64,000 nucleotides of DNA. Origin: Herbidospora cretacea (GTDB taxonomy: Bacteria > Actinomycetota > Actinomycetes > Streptosporangiales > Streptosporangiaceae). Each line of letters begins with the position of its first letter. Positions within the stretch are counted from its first letter, which is position 1. The position numbers and the translations under genes are program-made. Below are positions 43,648 to 52,909 of the stretch, piece after piece. The stretch spans positions 84,353-148,352 of the forward strand of contig NZ_BBXG01000022.1 in NCBI RefSeq assembly GCF_001570605.1. Direction: 5' to 3'. A model generated the notes under the pieces. It did not search any database. It worked only from the letters and a program-made list of their open reading frames with translations, and was not told the origin of the DNA.

Positions 43648-46600
43648 CGAAGCTCTCCCCTCTGGCCGTGGTCAATCCGCTCGCGACAACCCCGGCAAGG
43701 GCAACGTACGCCCTGCGGCCGCCGCTGCGAAGGTCATTGAGGTCGACTTGTCCAGGTTCGGCCAGCTCGTCTTCCCACGGGACCCTCACGATCGCCCTGC
43801 ATCTTCCGCGCGCGACCGTCTCGGCCCGTTCGACATCGGCCATGCTCCTTCTCGACACACCGTTGATGACGACGACGGCCCGGCGCCGGAGGTCGGCGCA
43901 GCCGTGGCCGTCGAGCCAGTCGTAGGTCATGGCGACCGAGTCGGGCGCGTCGGCGCTGGCCGGCGCGACCAGCACGAGCTGGTCGGCGTAGGGCAGCAGC
44001 CTCGCGGCGAGCGCGGCGGCCGGGTCCATGAGAATGATCCGGTACTGCTGGTCAAGAAGCCGCATGGCCCGCGCGATGCGCTGGTCGGAGAACCAGCCCC
44101 GGTCCCCGATCCGCTGCTCGGCCCCGGGGTCGACGTCGGCGGCCAGCACGTCGAGCCCCGACTCGGTCCGGGTCGTGTAGCCGCGCACCCGGGTCCCGAC
44201 GCTGTCCACCGCCGTCAGGAACGAACTGAGCGTCTCGGCGGTCTCCGGGACGATCCGCCCGGTGAGCCCGTCGCCCCCGGAGTTGGCGTCGACAGCGACG
44301 ACCCCGTCCTCCCGGAGCCGCGCCAGCGAGTGCCCGAGCAGCAGCGTGGTCGTCGTCTGCCCCGCACCCCCGGTGCAGCCCAGCACGACGATGCGGCGGC
44401 TGCCGTTGATGGCGGTCCTGGCGCGGTCTTCGTCGTTGTCCCCGTCGGACCCCGCGACGACCTGCGACACCCGCCGCCAGGTGGCCTCGGAGCCGCGCTC
44501 GGCCGGGATGAACGGCGCGGGCGGCTGCCCCTTGCGCAGCCGCTCCTTCTGCCAGTCGACCGCGGGCGCCGGCGCCTCAGGCTCGACCGCGGAGTCGGCC
44601 GAGGCCGCCAGCCTGCGCAGCCGCCGGAGCGCGTCGGGCCGGATCGGCGGCGACGACACCTCCTCGGCCACCGGCTGCTCCGGCGCGGGAGCGGGCACCG
44701 CGTGCTCACCCGCGACCTCACGCCCCGGCTCGGCCGGACCGTCCTCCACCCGCGCGGGCGGCACCGCCACGTCGGGCGTCTCCGCCGCCGCGTGCCTCCC
44801 GCCCCGCGCCGCCTCAGCCTTGGCTTCGGTGACCTGATCTTCCGGCATCCCCGCATCGGCCGGCGCCGTCTCGGAAGACGCCTGCTTCGGCTTGGGCACC
44901 GGCGACCACGAGAGCCGAGGCCCCTCGACCTCAGCGGGCGACGTGCTCTCCGAAACCGGCCGCACCGGCGCCTCGGCGGCCGACCGGCTCGCCGTGTTCT
45001 CGGCGACGGAAGGCGTAGGCAGACCGGGAACCTGAGGCAGAACGTCATCCGGCGCGTGACGCCTGCGCCTACCCTCACCAGGCGGCCGCGAAGGAACCGC
45101 GGGCCCCTTGAACTGCGTCACGTTCTCCGTAGCCGGAGACGCAGGCGTCTCCCCCTGAGCCACCGGACGCCTGTCCTCACCGGGAACCGGGGACCGCAGC
45201 CCACTCGCCGTCGCCGGGAGCACAGGCTCGGCTTCATCCCGCGAAACCGCACGCGGCCTCTCCTCGGGAACTCGAGACTCAGCACCACCCGTCGCGGGGA
45301 GTGCAGGCTCGACCTCCTCCCGCGAAACCGCACGCGGGCCCCCCTCGGGAGCTCGGAACTCCAGGCCACTGGCCGTCGCCGGGAGCGCGGACACCTCCGG
45401 CCTGGCTTGCCTCCGAGGAACCGGACGCGTGTCCTCCTCCGAAACACGGGACTGTGTCACCGGAAGTGCGGGCGCCTCAGGAACCTCGCGCTTGGCCTCG
45501 CCTCCAGGCACCGGACGCGTGTCCTTCTCCGGAACCTGGGACTGTGCCACCGGAGGCGTGGGCACACCCGGCACCTCGCGCCTGGCCTCGCCCCGAGGAA
45601 CGGGACGCGTGTCCCCTTCGGGAGCCTGGGACCGTGGCGCGCTCTCCGTCGCCTCGGGCTGGACCTGACTCACAGGCACATCGCGGGCCTGGGACCTCGG
45701 CACGCTCCCCATCGCCTGGGGTGCGGAACCGTCTGCGGGCTGGGACCGCGGCCTGTCCTCCGCAGCCGAGTGCGACGACATGTCCCGCCGGGCAGCAACG
45801 GGGCGCTGGGATTGGGGTGCGCTCTCCGCCGCCGAATGCGACGACACGTCGGCGGGCTGGGACCGCGGCCTGCCCTCCGCCGCTGAATGCGACGGCATGC
45901 TGGAACCCTCAGGCCGCCGGGCGGCCGGGCGCGCGGGCCGAGCCTCACCAGTGGGACGCTGGGACCCGGGCGCGCTCTCCGCAGTCGAGTGCGACGGCGC
46001 GTCTGAAGCCTCAGGCCGCGCGGCGGGCTGGGGCTTGTCCGACGGGTGGGCGAGGAACGCCGGTCGGAGCGGGCTGCCCGCGAACGGCCGCGAAGGGTCC
46101 TTCGAAGCGCCGGCGGGTGACTCCCCAACCGGCCGGGCCAGTCGCGGCGGCTGGCCGAAGGACGCGGGGCGGCGTCTCGGCTCGGTGGGCTCGCCCGGGT
46201 AGGACTGCTTGTCGTCCGGGTGGCCGATCAACCGGGGTTCCGCGTGGGCGGCGGCCGTCGCGGTCAGCGGGGGCTTGACGCGTACCGGGATCTCCTCGAC
46301 CAGAGGGGTCGCGGCGGCCGCGGCGGCGGCCACGGCCGGGCGGACCGTGGCGCGCTGGGGCTCGGGGGCGCGCTTGGGCTTCTTGACGCGGGCCTGGACG
46401 GTGCTCGCCCGCCAGACCTTCGCCTGGAAGTCGATCACGTCGGGCTCGCCGGAGGGCGCGAGACGGCACCACGTCTTCGGCTCGGAAAGGTAGCGCGCCT
46501 GCGACTGCATGAGTTCGGTCAGGCGTTTGTTCTCGATGACCGGACGGGTCGACAGCCACGTAACGATTCCCGGCGGAACGAGATAGATCACATGCCAGGG

Positions 46601-46768
46601 CGCGTCGAAGGGCAGACCGACCATTTGCAGGAGGACCCACCAGAAGGCGGAGACGCCGACGAAGACACCGATCCAGACGATGGGCAGCGGCATGGGCAGC
46701 CGCAGGTCGTAGAGCTTGTAAAGCCGCTTCTCAATTCGCCAGATATTGGTGTATGTAGGCAGATCCAC
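43640..46768 (-). CDS. TcpE-like membrane domain fused to MinD/ParA-like ATPase
   Basis: 1042 aa. Residues 1-130 are TcpE-like: LPTYTNIWRIEKRLYKLYDL and two membrane helices (VWIGVFVGVSAFWWVLL, WHVIYLVPPGIVTWL). Residues ~140-780 are a long Pro/Glu/Ser/Arg-rich linker with repeats. Residues ~790-1042 are a MinD/ParA-like ATPase (VVLGCTGGAGQTTTTLLLG, VVAVDANSGGDGL, IILMDPAAALA, VVVINGVSRRS). The P-loop is unusual: the signature and catalytic Lys are both replaced (TGGAGQTT where KGGxGKTT is normal). It would link the membrane complex to a cytoplasmic ATPase-like domain. The next gene overlaps it by 8 bases. Confidence 0.8.
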   Translation of the reverse strand: MDLPTYTNIWRIEKRLYKLYDLRLPMPLPIVWIGVFVGVSAFWWVLLQMVGLPFDAPWHVIYLVPPGIVTWLSTRPVIENKRLTELMQSQARYLSEPKTWCRLAPSGEPDVIDFQAKVWRASTVQARVKKPKRAPEPQRATVRPAVAAAAAAATPLVEEIPVRVKPPLTATAAAHAEPRLIGHPDDKQSYPGEPTEPRRRPASFGQPPRLARPVGESPAGASKDPSRPFAGSPLRPAFLAHPSDKPQPAARPEASDAPSHSTAESAPGSQRPTGEARPARPAARRPEGSSMPSHSAAEGRPRSQPADVSSHSAAESAPQSQRPVAARRDMSSHSAAEDRPRSQPADGSAPQAMGSVPRSQARDVPVSQVQPEATESAPRSQAPEGDTRPVPRGEARREVPGVPTPPVAQSQVPEKDTRPVPGGEAKREVPEAPALPVTQSRVSEEDTRPVPRRQARPEVSALPATASGLEFRAPEGGPRAVSREEVEPALPATGGAESRVPEERPRAVSRDEAEPVLPATASGLRSPVPGEDRRPVAQGETPASPATENVTQFKGPAVPSRPPGEGRRRRHAPDDVLPQVPGLPTPSVAENTASRSAAEAPVRPVSESTSPAEVEGPRLSWSPVPKPKQASSETAPADAGMPEDQVTEAKAEAARGGRHAAAETPDVAVPPARVEDGPAEPGREVAGEHAVPAPAPEQPVAEEVSSPPIRPDALRRLRRLAASADSAVEPEAPAPAVDWQKERLRKGQPPAPFIPAERGSEATWRRVSQVVAGSDGDNDEDRARTAINGSRRIVVLGCTGGAGQTTTTLLLGHSLARLREDGVVAVDANSGGDGLTGRIVPETAETLSSFLTAVDSVGTRVRGYTTRTESGLDVLAADVDPGAEQRIGDRGWFSDQRIARAMRLLDQQYRIILMDPAAALAARLLPYADQLVLVAPASADAPDSVAMTYDWLDGHGCADLRRRAVVVINGVSRRSMADVERAETVARGRCRAIVRVPWEDELAEPGQVDLNDLRSGGRRAYVALAGVVASGLTTARGESFVG
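45162..45990 (-). repeat. degenerate protein-level repeats in the TcpE-MinD linker
   Basis: Two families of repeat lie in the linker. One has ~30-residue units containing RPVPRGEARREVP / RPVPGGEAKREVP / RPVPRRQARPEVS (about 45,160-45,620). The other contains SHSAAE followed by xPxSQ and occurs at about 45,762, 45,828, 45,879 and 45,981 on the DNA. Copies differ by substitutions, so they are old enough to have drifted but keep frame. Confidence 0.7.
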
Positions 46769-46799
46769 CCGAATCCTCCTCTCCGCAACGTGCCAAAGG

Positions 46800-47090
46800 T
46801 CACTGGATGCCGAGCGCCCCCGCGATCGCCTTCGCCGTCACCTCGATGATGTTCGGCACATAGAAGATCACACCGATGGCGATCGCCAAGATGATGAACT
46901 GGACGAACCGCGTGATCTCCCTGGTGAAGAGGAAGAACAGCGCCACGACCGAGACGATCACCAGGAACAACGGCGCGAAGAACCGGCGCAGGAACTCGGC
47001 CAGTCCTTCGGTGTTGAGGCCGGTGCCCGTCCCCGGCGCGGGGGACGGCGCGAAGGCTGTCACGGTCTCGGCAATCGTTTGGAGAATCAA
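46800..47090 (-). CDS. small two-helix membrane protein of the T4SS-like operon (TcpD/VirB2-like)
   Basis: 96 aa. Pro-rich start, then two membrane helices: FFAPLFLVIVSVVALFFLF and FVQFIILAIAIGVIFYV, joined by TREITR. Size, topology and its position between TcpC-like and TcpE-like genes fit TcpD or a VirB2/pilin-like small subunit. Start is TTG 47090, with GGGAGGGCGAG just upstream. No signal-peptide processing site is obvious. Assignment is by context. Confidence 0.75.
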   Translation of the reverse strand: MILQTIAETVTAFAPSPAPGTGTGLNTEGLAEFLRRFFAPLFLVIVSVVALFFLFTREITRFVQFIILAIAIGVIFYVPNIIEVTAKAIAGALGIQ

Positions 47091-47140
47091 TTCTCGCCCT
47101 CCCGGGGGTGTGGATCAGCGACGTCGTGGTCGTTCATGCG

Positions 47141-48148
47141 CTACCCCACGGACCGGCTCGCGCCCTGGACCGCCGCGACGAGCCATTTCTCGCCCTGCTT
47201 CTCCATGGTGAGCTGGTAGGCCTGCTCCAGCAGCGCGGGCTGCGCGGCCGGGTCGGCCGGGTCGGCGGTCGGGGCCGCGGCGGCCTCGCCCACCGTGATC
47301 GACCAGGTGACCGTCACGGTGATCTCGCGGCTCGTCTCGCCACCGAGCGGCGCGATCACGCTGTTGAGCTGGGCCAGCGTGAACTGCCCGCCGAGCCCCT
47401 CGATCGTGGCGCCGTCGGCGGCGTAGAGCTTCAGCTCGGCGGCGTTGCCGGAGGCGTAGGCCCGGAAGAACCCCTCCAGGGTCTGGCGCAGCTGGTCTTC
47501 GAGACCGGCGTCGCGGTCGGGACCTGCTACGGCGGGCAGCCCGGCGGCTCCCCCGGACGGCAGCAGCGCGGGCAGGCCGGACACGACGAACCGGCCGTCG
47601 GCCTGGTAGATCGGCACCGACAGCAGCCAGCGGCGCGCGCCCGACTGGAAGCTCACCGTCACCCGCGCGTTGTTCGCGTCGGTGGCCTCGATCGACTGGA
47701 ATTGAATGGCGCCCGCGGCGAAGCGGCCGAATCCATTCCACCCGAATCGCCTTTCCACCCCGTCGGCGAGGAATTCGGTGAGTCGGATGTCACGCTGCTC
47801 GGGATTCGTGCCGTCGAAATTCAGATAAACGGCGGCGAACTGATTGGCGAACGCCGCTCCCTGCTGCACCGGGAATCCGGAATCGGCCGGCGCGGACGGC
47901 GCGCCGGTGGCGCCCTGATTCGCCGTGAAACGCTCGAACGGCGCACGGACCCCATTGACGACGATCACGATGATGAGCGCCCACAGGACGGCCCGGCCGG
48001 TCCAGACGAGCCAGCGGCCGCCGCCCCCGCTCCAGCCCCTGCGGCGCATCGGCTCCCGTTCAGGCAACGGCGGATCCGTAGGAGGGTACGACTCTGGGTC
48101 GCCAGCGATCCGAGGATCCTGCTGGACGGTTGACCTGCGAGCCATCAC
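47141..48148 (-). CDS. TcpC-like conjugation-type protein (VirB8-related)
   Basis: 335 aa. Cytoplasmic Pro/Arg-rich start, one membrane helix (RAVLWALIIVIVVNGV), then two tandem NTF2-like domains outside, as in TcpC of Clostridium: FANQFAAVYLNF ... RRWLLSVPIYQADGRFVVSG, then LRQTLEGFFRAYASGNAAELKLY ... ITVTVTWSI ... EKWLVAAVQG. TcpC is an essential assembly factor of Gram-positive T4SS. First gene of the operon, so the promoter should lie in 48149-48458. GTG 48148 and ATG 48145 are alternative starts. Confidence 0.85.
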   Translation of the reverse strand: MMARRSTVQQDPRIAGDPESYPPTDPPLPEREPMRRRGWSGGGGRWLVWTGRAVLWALIIVIVVNGVRAPFERFTANQGATGAPSAPADSGFPVQQGAAFANQFAAVYLNFDGTNPEQRDIRLTEFLADGVERRFGWNGFGRFAAGAIQFQSIEATDANNARVTVSFQSGARRWLLSVPIYQADGRFVVSGLPALLPSGGAAGLPAVAGPDRDAGLEDQLRQTLEGFFRAYASGNAAELKLYAADGATIEGLGGQFTLAQLNSVIAPLGGETSREITVTVTWSITVGEAAAAPTADPADPAAQPALLEQAYQLTMEKQGEKWLVAAVQGASRSVG

Positions 48149-48458
48149 GCCTCCGCTCGCGCCGATCCCCCCGGCTGGCGCGGTGTCGTCTTACTCTCGA
48201 TCCGGTTATCCATGTTGAAGTAATCACCTTAGCGGCCCCGCCAATTGTTCCAGGAAAGCCACGCCCATGCTGCGGGCATCGCCCTAACCGGCCAAACCGA
48301 GTGTGCATGACACCGAGAGTGCCCGTACCGGCATGGATGACTACATAACGATGTTTGCGCAGGCCACTGCGGCAAAATGTATCCCGCGCGCCATCCAGAG
48401 GTAACCAAACGGCTCTGACACTCAGTCCCGCGTCTTGCACCTGTAGTAGAACCCGAGT
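48149..48458. other. 310-base non-coding region between divergent operons
   Basis: Space between the T4SS-like operon (left) and a membrane-protein gene (right). I see no gene, RNA or strong hairpin here. The region is richer in A/T than its surroundings (for example GTTGAAGTAATCACC near 48213 and CAAAATGTATCC near 48373). It must hold the promoter of the T4SS-like operon, but no -35/-10 pair with good spacing stands out on the minus strand. Confidence 0.6.
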
Positions 48459-49064
48459 ATGTCCGTGATCATCTTAGTGGTCGCCCTCGCGCTGGGGGCG
48501 GGGTTCGGCGCGGTGACGTCGCTGGCCAACGCCCTCTCCGGCGAGTTCGCCGACCTGGAGAGCCGGGAGCACACGACCGGCGGGTGGTCGGTCCCCGAGA
48601 TCGTGAGCGTGGTGCTCGACTCGGGGTGGGCCTGGGCGGGCCTGGCGATCTGCGCGGGCTGGCTGCTCACCCGCACGAGCCGGAGCCTGGTCCACGGGGC
48701 CGTCGTGGGGCCGGTGACGCTGCTGGCCGCCGTCGCGGCCTACGCGCTCGTCGACACCGCGCGCAGCGGCGCGCCGCTGTCCGGCTGGATCCACTCCGAG
48801 CCGTACTACTGGTGGATCGCCGCCGTCGTCTTCGGAGTGCCGCTGGGGGTCGTGGGGGCCTGCGCCCACCTGCCGGGGGTGGTCGGCCTGCTGGCCCGGC
48901 TCACCCTGCCGATCGGCGCGGCGGTGCAGATGGTGGTGCTGCCGCCGGGCCGCAACGAGGTCGTCAGGGACATCGGGCAGGTGGTCGTCTGGACGGCCGC
49001 CGCCCTGTTCGCCGCGTTCGTCGTGGCCCACGCGCTCAGGCGGCGGTCAGCGGGCACCGCCTGA
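48459..49064 (+). CDS. multi-helix membrane protein, unknown
   Basis: 201 aa, unknown family. About five membrane helices: IILVVALALGAGFGAVTSLA, WAWAGLAICAGWLL, VVGPVTLLAAVAAYALV, YWWIAAVVFGVPLGVVGA and VVVWTAAALFAAFVVAHAL. No motifs. ATG 48459 has no convincing ribosome binding site. Its 3' end overlaps the convergent gene by 18 bases. Divergent from the T4SS-like operon, so it may share regulation with it, but nothing in the sequence links them functionally. Confidence 0.7.
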   Translation: MSVIILVVALALGAGFGAVTSLANALSGEFADLESREHTTGGWSVPEIVSVVLDSGWAWAGLAICAGWLLTRTSRSLVHGAVVGPVTLLAAVAAYALVDTARSGAPLSGWIHSEPYYWWIAAVVFGVPLGVVGACAHLPGVVGLLARLTLPIGAAVQMVVLPPGRNEVVRDIGQVVVWTAAALFAAFVVAHALRRRSAGTA

Positions 49065-49529
49065 CCCGGCCCGGTGGAGCCGCCATCCGGCGTACAGGAG
49101 AACGAGGGCGAGCGCCCATTCCAGGCCGAGGCCCGTGCCCACCCCGACGGCGTCGCGCAGCGAGAAGTGGTCGAAGTGCCGCAGGTGGAAGAGGAAGTGC
49201 GTGCCGGCGTAGATCACATATCCGATGAGCGCCGACAGCACGACCCTGCTCTCCAGGACCCAGGCGGCGAAGAACAGCATGGCGGTCAGCGCGAGGCCGA
49301 GCCCGCCGACGTCGGAGACCAGGTGCTCGTTGTACGGCGGGTCGAGGCTCACCGTCGGGAAGTCGTCGTAGAAGGACCGGGGAAGGACGTACTGCCAGAC
49401 CGAGACGACCGTCTGCAGCGCGGCCAGCAGGAGCAGCCCGGCGCGCACCCATTTCTTCAGAGGATTCACGCACGGGGTGACGTCCCGGGCGGAGCGGTCC
49501 GTGACACGGGCCGGTGTGAGGCTCATCAC
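49047..49529 (-). CDS. four-helix membrane protein, unknown
   Basis: 160 aa. Four membrane helices: RAGLLLLAALQTVVSVWQYV, SDVGGLGLALTAMLFFAAWVL, VVLSALIGYVIYAGTHFLFHL and GLGLEWALALVLLYAGW. The loop YDDFPTVSLDPPYNEHLVSDVGGL is rich in acidic and aromatic residues, and HFLFHLRHFDH has several His. Resembles DoxX-like or DUF4383-like small membrane proteins, without certainty. Divergent from the NmrA-like gene; the 71-base intergenic space holds a strong palindrome. Convergent overlap of 18 bases with the gene on its other side. Confidence 0.7.
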   Translation of the reverse strand: MMSLTPARVTDRSARDVTPCVNPLKKWVRAGLLLLAALQTVVSVWQYVLPRSFYDDFPTVSLDPPYNEHLVSDVGGLGLALTAMLFFAAWVLESRVVLSALIGYVIYAGTHFLFHLRHFDHFSLRDAVGVGTGLGLEWALALVLLYAGWRLHRAGSGGAR

Positions 49530-49567
49530 GCGACCGCCATGTCACGGAAGCGCCCCTCCGCTCTGTC

Positions 49568-49594
49568 CTCCTCTCGAAGCGCGTTCGAGAGGAG
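49568..49594 (+). promoter_or_regulatory. 11-bp perfect inverted repeat covering the ribosome binding site
   Basis: CTCCTCTCGAA-GCGCG-TTCGAGAGGAG. The right arm includes GAGAGGAG, the Shine-Dalgarno sequence of the NmrA-like gene at 49601. It could be a repressor operator in DNA or an mRNA hairpin that hides the ribosome site. It lies between divergent genes and ends 6 bases before the ATG. Confidence 0.65.
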
Positions 49595-49600
49595 AAGATC

Positions 49601-50335
49601 ATGAGGATCGCGGTCGCGGGTGGCACCGGCTCGGTGGGGCGGCACGTCGTCGAGGCCCTGCGGGCCCGGGGACACGAGCCCCTGGTGCTGTCACGCGGGC
49701 AGGGCGTCGACCTGCTGGCCGTGTCGGGCCTGGACGCGGCCCTGACCGGGGCCGAGGTGGTCGTGGACGTCAGCAACATCAGCGCGACCGGCAAGGCGGC
49801 GGCGGTCAGCTTCTTCGACCGGGCGGGCCGCAACCTCACCGAGGCGGCCCGGCGGGCCGGGGTGCGGCACCTGGTGTCGCTGTCGATCGTCGGCGTCGAC
49901 CGGGTCAAACTGGGCTACTACACCGGCAAGCTGCGCCAGGAGGAGATCGTCAAGGCGGCTGGGGTGCCGTGGACCATCCTGCGGGCCACCCAGTTCCACG
50001 AGTTCGCCGGCCAGTTCCTCAGCGGGATCCCCGGACCGCTCGCGCTGGTGCCGACGGGACGCGTCCAGCCCGTCGCCGCGTGGGAGGTCGGCGAGGCGCT
50101 GGCCGACCTCGCCACCGGATCGCCGCAGCGGATGGCCCCGGAACTCGCCGGCCCGCAGATCGAGTCGCTCCCGGACATGGCCCGCCGCCTCATCGCGGCC
50201 GGAGGCGCCAGGAAGCGCCCGGTCCTGCCGCTCCACCTCCCCGGCGGGATGAGCGCCGGGCACCTCGTGCCGACAGGTCCGGGGCCGCGCGGCACCCAGA
50301 CCTTCGCCGAATGGCTGAAGCAGCAGAGCTGGTGA
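49601..50335 (+). CDS. NmrA-like / atypical SDR NAD(P)-binding protein
   Basis: 244 aa. Rossmann start MRIAVAGGTGSVGRHVVEAL (GxxGxxG), then VVVDVSNISATG, VRHLVSLSIVGVD and the Tyr/Lys pair YYTGKLRQEE seen in NmrA-like and isoflavone-reductase-like atypical short-chain dehydrogenases. Acts on an unknown small molecule or as a redox-sensing protein. A strong GAGAGGAG lies 7 bases before the ATG, but it is inside a perfect hairpin. It is a stand-alone gene before the convergent ychF. Confidence 0.85.
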   Translation: MRIAVAGGTGSVGRHVVEALRARGHEPLVLSRGQGVDLLAVSGLDAALTGAEVVVDVSNISATGKAAAVSFFDRAGRNLTEAARRAGVRHLVSLSIVGVDRVKLGYYTGKLRQEEIVKAAGVPWTILRATQFHEFAGQFLSGIPGPLALVPTGRVQPVAAWEVGEALADLATGSPQRMAPELAGPQIESLPDMARRLIAAGGARKRPVLPLHLPGGMSAGHLVPTGPGPRGTQTFAEWLKQQSW

Positions 50336-50396
50336 CCTCTGCTCCGGAACGCGGTCTGCCACTCCGGAGGCGTAACGGAGAAAGGGCTTTGAAGAA

Positions 50397-51473
<1,077 letters not shown>

Positions 51474-51604
51474 GGAATTCGAGTCTATTGGAATCCGGTA
51501 CGCCGCTCGTCAAACCCGCTCCCAGGCAAACTCTGGGTCGTCTGGGGGTATGCGGAGGGCGAGCCTCCCTCTACCGCACGGAAAAGCCTGGGATCATCCA
51601 GGAC

Positions 51605-52909
51605 GTGGATGTCCTGGCTCTCGCTCTCCAATTGCTGGTGGGCCTGGCGGCCGGGCTCGCCATCGGGTTCGTCGTCGGGCGCGCCCGGTCGGCGGGCGCG
51701 AACGCCGAGGCCGCCGTCCGGCTGGCCGACGCCGAGGCGCGCGCCCGTGCGGCCGAAGACAAGGTGGTGTACGTCGAGGAGCAGCTCGCCGAGCGCTTCC
51801 AGGCCCTGTCGGCCCGCGCCCTCGACGTCAACAACCTGCGGTTCCTCGAACTCGCCGAGAACCGCCTGAACACCTCCCGCGCCGAGGCGGCGGGCGACCT
51901 CGACCTGCGGCGTGAGGCCGTGGAGAACCTCGTCGGCCCGCTCCGCGAGACCCTCGCCAAGGTCGAGGACCAGCTCCGCGAGAGCGAGACGGGCGCCCGG
52001 GTGGCCCGCGCCGAGCTCTCCCAGCAGATGGAGTTCGTCCGCCTCAGCTCCGAACAGCTCAAGACCCAGACGAACGCGCTGGTCCGGGCGCTGCGGCGGC
52101 CCGAGGCGCGCGGGCGGTGGGGTGAGCTGCAGCTGCGGCGGGTGGCCGAGATCGCCGGCATGGCCCGGTTCTGCGACTTCGACGAGCAGGTCACCGCGAC
52201 CACGCCCGACGGGCCGGTCAGGCCCGACATGGTCGTGCGGTTAAGCGGCGGCAAGAACATCATCGTCGATTCGAAGGTGTCGCTGGCGGCCTATCTGGAG
52301 GCCTCCGAGGCCGGCGACCCCGACCTGGCCGGCGCCCGGCTCGACGCCCACGCCCGCCACCTGCGCGACCACGTCGACCGGCTGGCGGCCAAGACCTACT
52401 GGCAGGCCTTCAGCCCCGCGCCGGAGTTCATGGTGCTGTTCATCCCGGGCGAGGCGTTCCTGGCGCCCGCGCTGGAGCGGGATCCGGCCCTGCTCGAATA
52501 CGCGATGAACCGCCGGGTCCACATCGCGACGCCGACCACGCTGATCACGATGCTGCGCACCGCGGGCTACGCCTGGCAGCAGGCGGCGCTGAGCGAGAAC
52601 GCCAAGGCCGTGTTCGACCTCGGCAAGGAGTTGTACGACCGGCTCGGCGTTCTCGGGCGGCAGGTCGACGTTCTGGGAAGATCATTGACGCGGGCCGTGG
52701 CGGCGTACAACCGGACGGTCGGCTCTCTGGAGAGCCGCGTCCTGGTGAGCGCCCGCAAGATGTCCGACCTCGGGCTGGTCGACACGCCTCTGCCGGCTCC
52801 GCAGCCGGTCGAGGAGTCGCCCCGGCCGATGTCGATGCCCGAGCTCGTCGGGGACGACCCCGGTTATGACGGTAGTTTGAGCCACCAGGGAGGGGGGCCG
52901 GAGAGATGA
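51605..52909 (+). CDS. rmuC: RmuC-family DNA recombination protein
   Basis: 434 aa. One N-terminal membrane helix (LALALQLLVGLAAGLAIGFVVG), a coiled-coil region of ~120 residues, then the RmuC domain with RGRWGELQLRRVAE, DSKVSLAAYLEA and LFIPGEAFLAPALE, LLEYAMNRRVHIATPTTL. RmuC proteins limit inversion and recombination at short repeats; the domain belongs to a nuclease-like fold. I start at GTG 51605 (CCAGGAC upstream) because the longer open frame from 51488 has no plausible start. The gene after it overlaps by 4 bases (ATGA). Confidence 0.9.
   Translation: MDVLALALQLLVGLAAGLAIGFVVGRARSAGANAEAAVRLADAEARARAAEDKVVYVEEQLAERFQALSARALDVNNLRFLELAENRLNTSRAEAAGDLDLRREAVENLVGPLRETLAKVEDQLRESETGARVARAELSQQMEFVRLSSEQLKTQTNALVRALRRPEARGRWGELQLRRVAEIAGMARFCDFDEQVTATTPDGPVRPDMVVRLSGGKNIIVDSKVSLAAYLEASEAGDPDLAGARLDAHARHLRDHVDRLAAKTYWQAFSPAPEFMVLFIPGEAFLAPALERDPALLEYAMNRRVHIATPTTLITMLRTAGYAWQQAALSENAKAVFDLGKELYDRLGVLGRQVDVLGRSLTRAVAAYNRTVGSLESRVLVSARKMSDLGLVDTPLPAPQPVEESPRPMSMPELVGDDPGYDGSLSHQGGGPER

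Noticed and set aside
34238..48148. Reading the block as a type VII (ESX) secretion locus because of the MinD-like domain and Pro-rich proteins
   Set aside because: No WXG100 proteins, no EccC-type FtsK ATPase and no mycosin gene; the VirB4, VirB6 and TcpC/TcpE features fit T4SS instead.
34238..48148. Integrated conjugative element
   Set aside because: No integrase, relaxase, replication gene, tRNA-side attachment repeat or change in base composition is visible at either border.
50342..50369. CTCCGGA...TCCGGAG inverted repeat between the NmrA-like gene and ychF as terminator
   Set aside because: Only 7 bp with a 14-base loop and no T-run; too weak to report as a feature.
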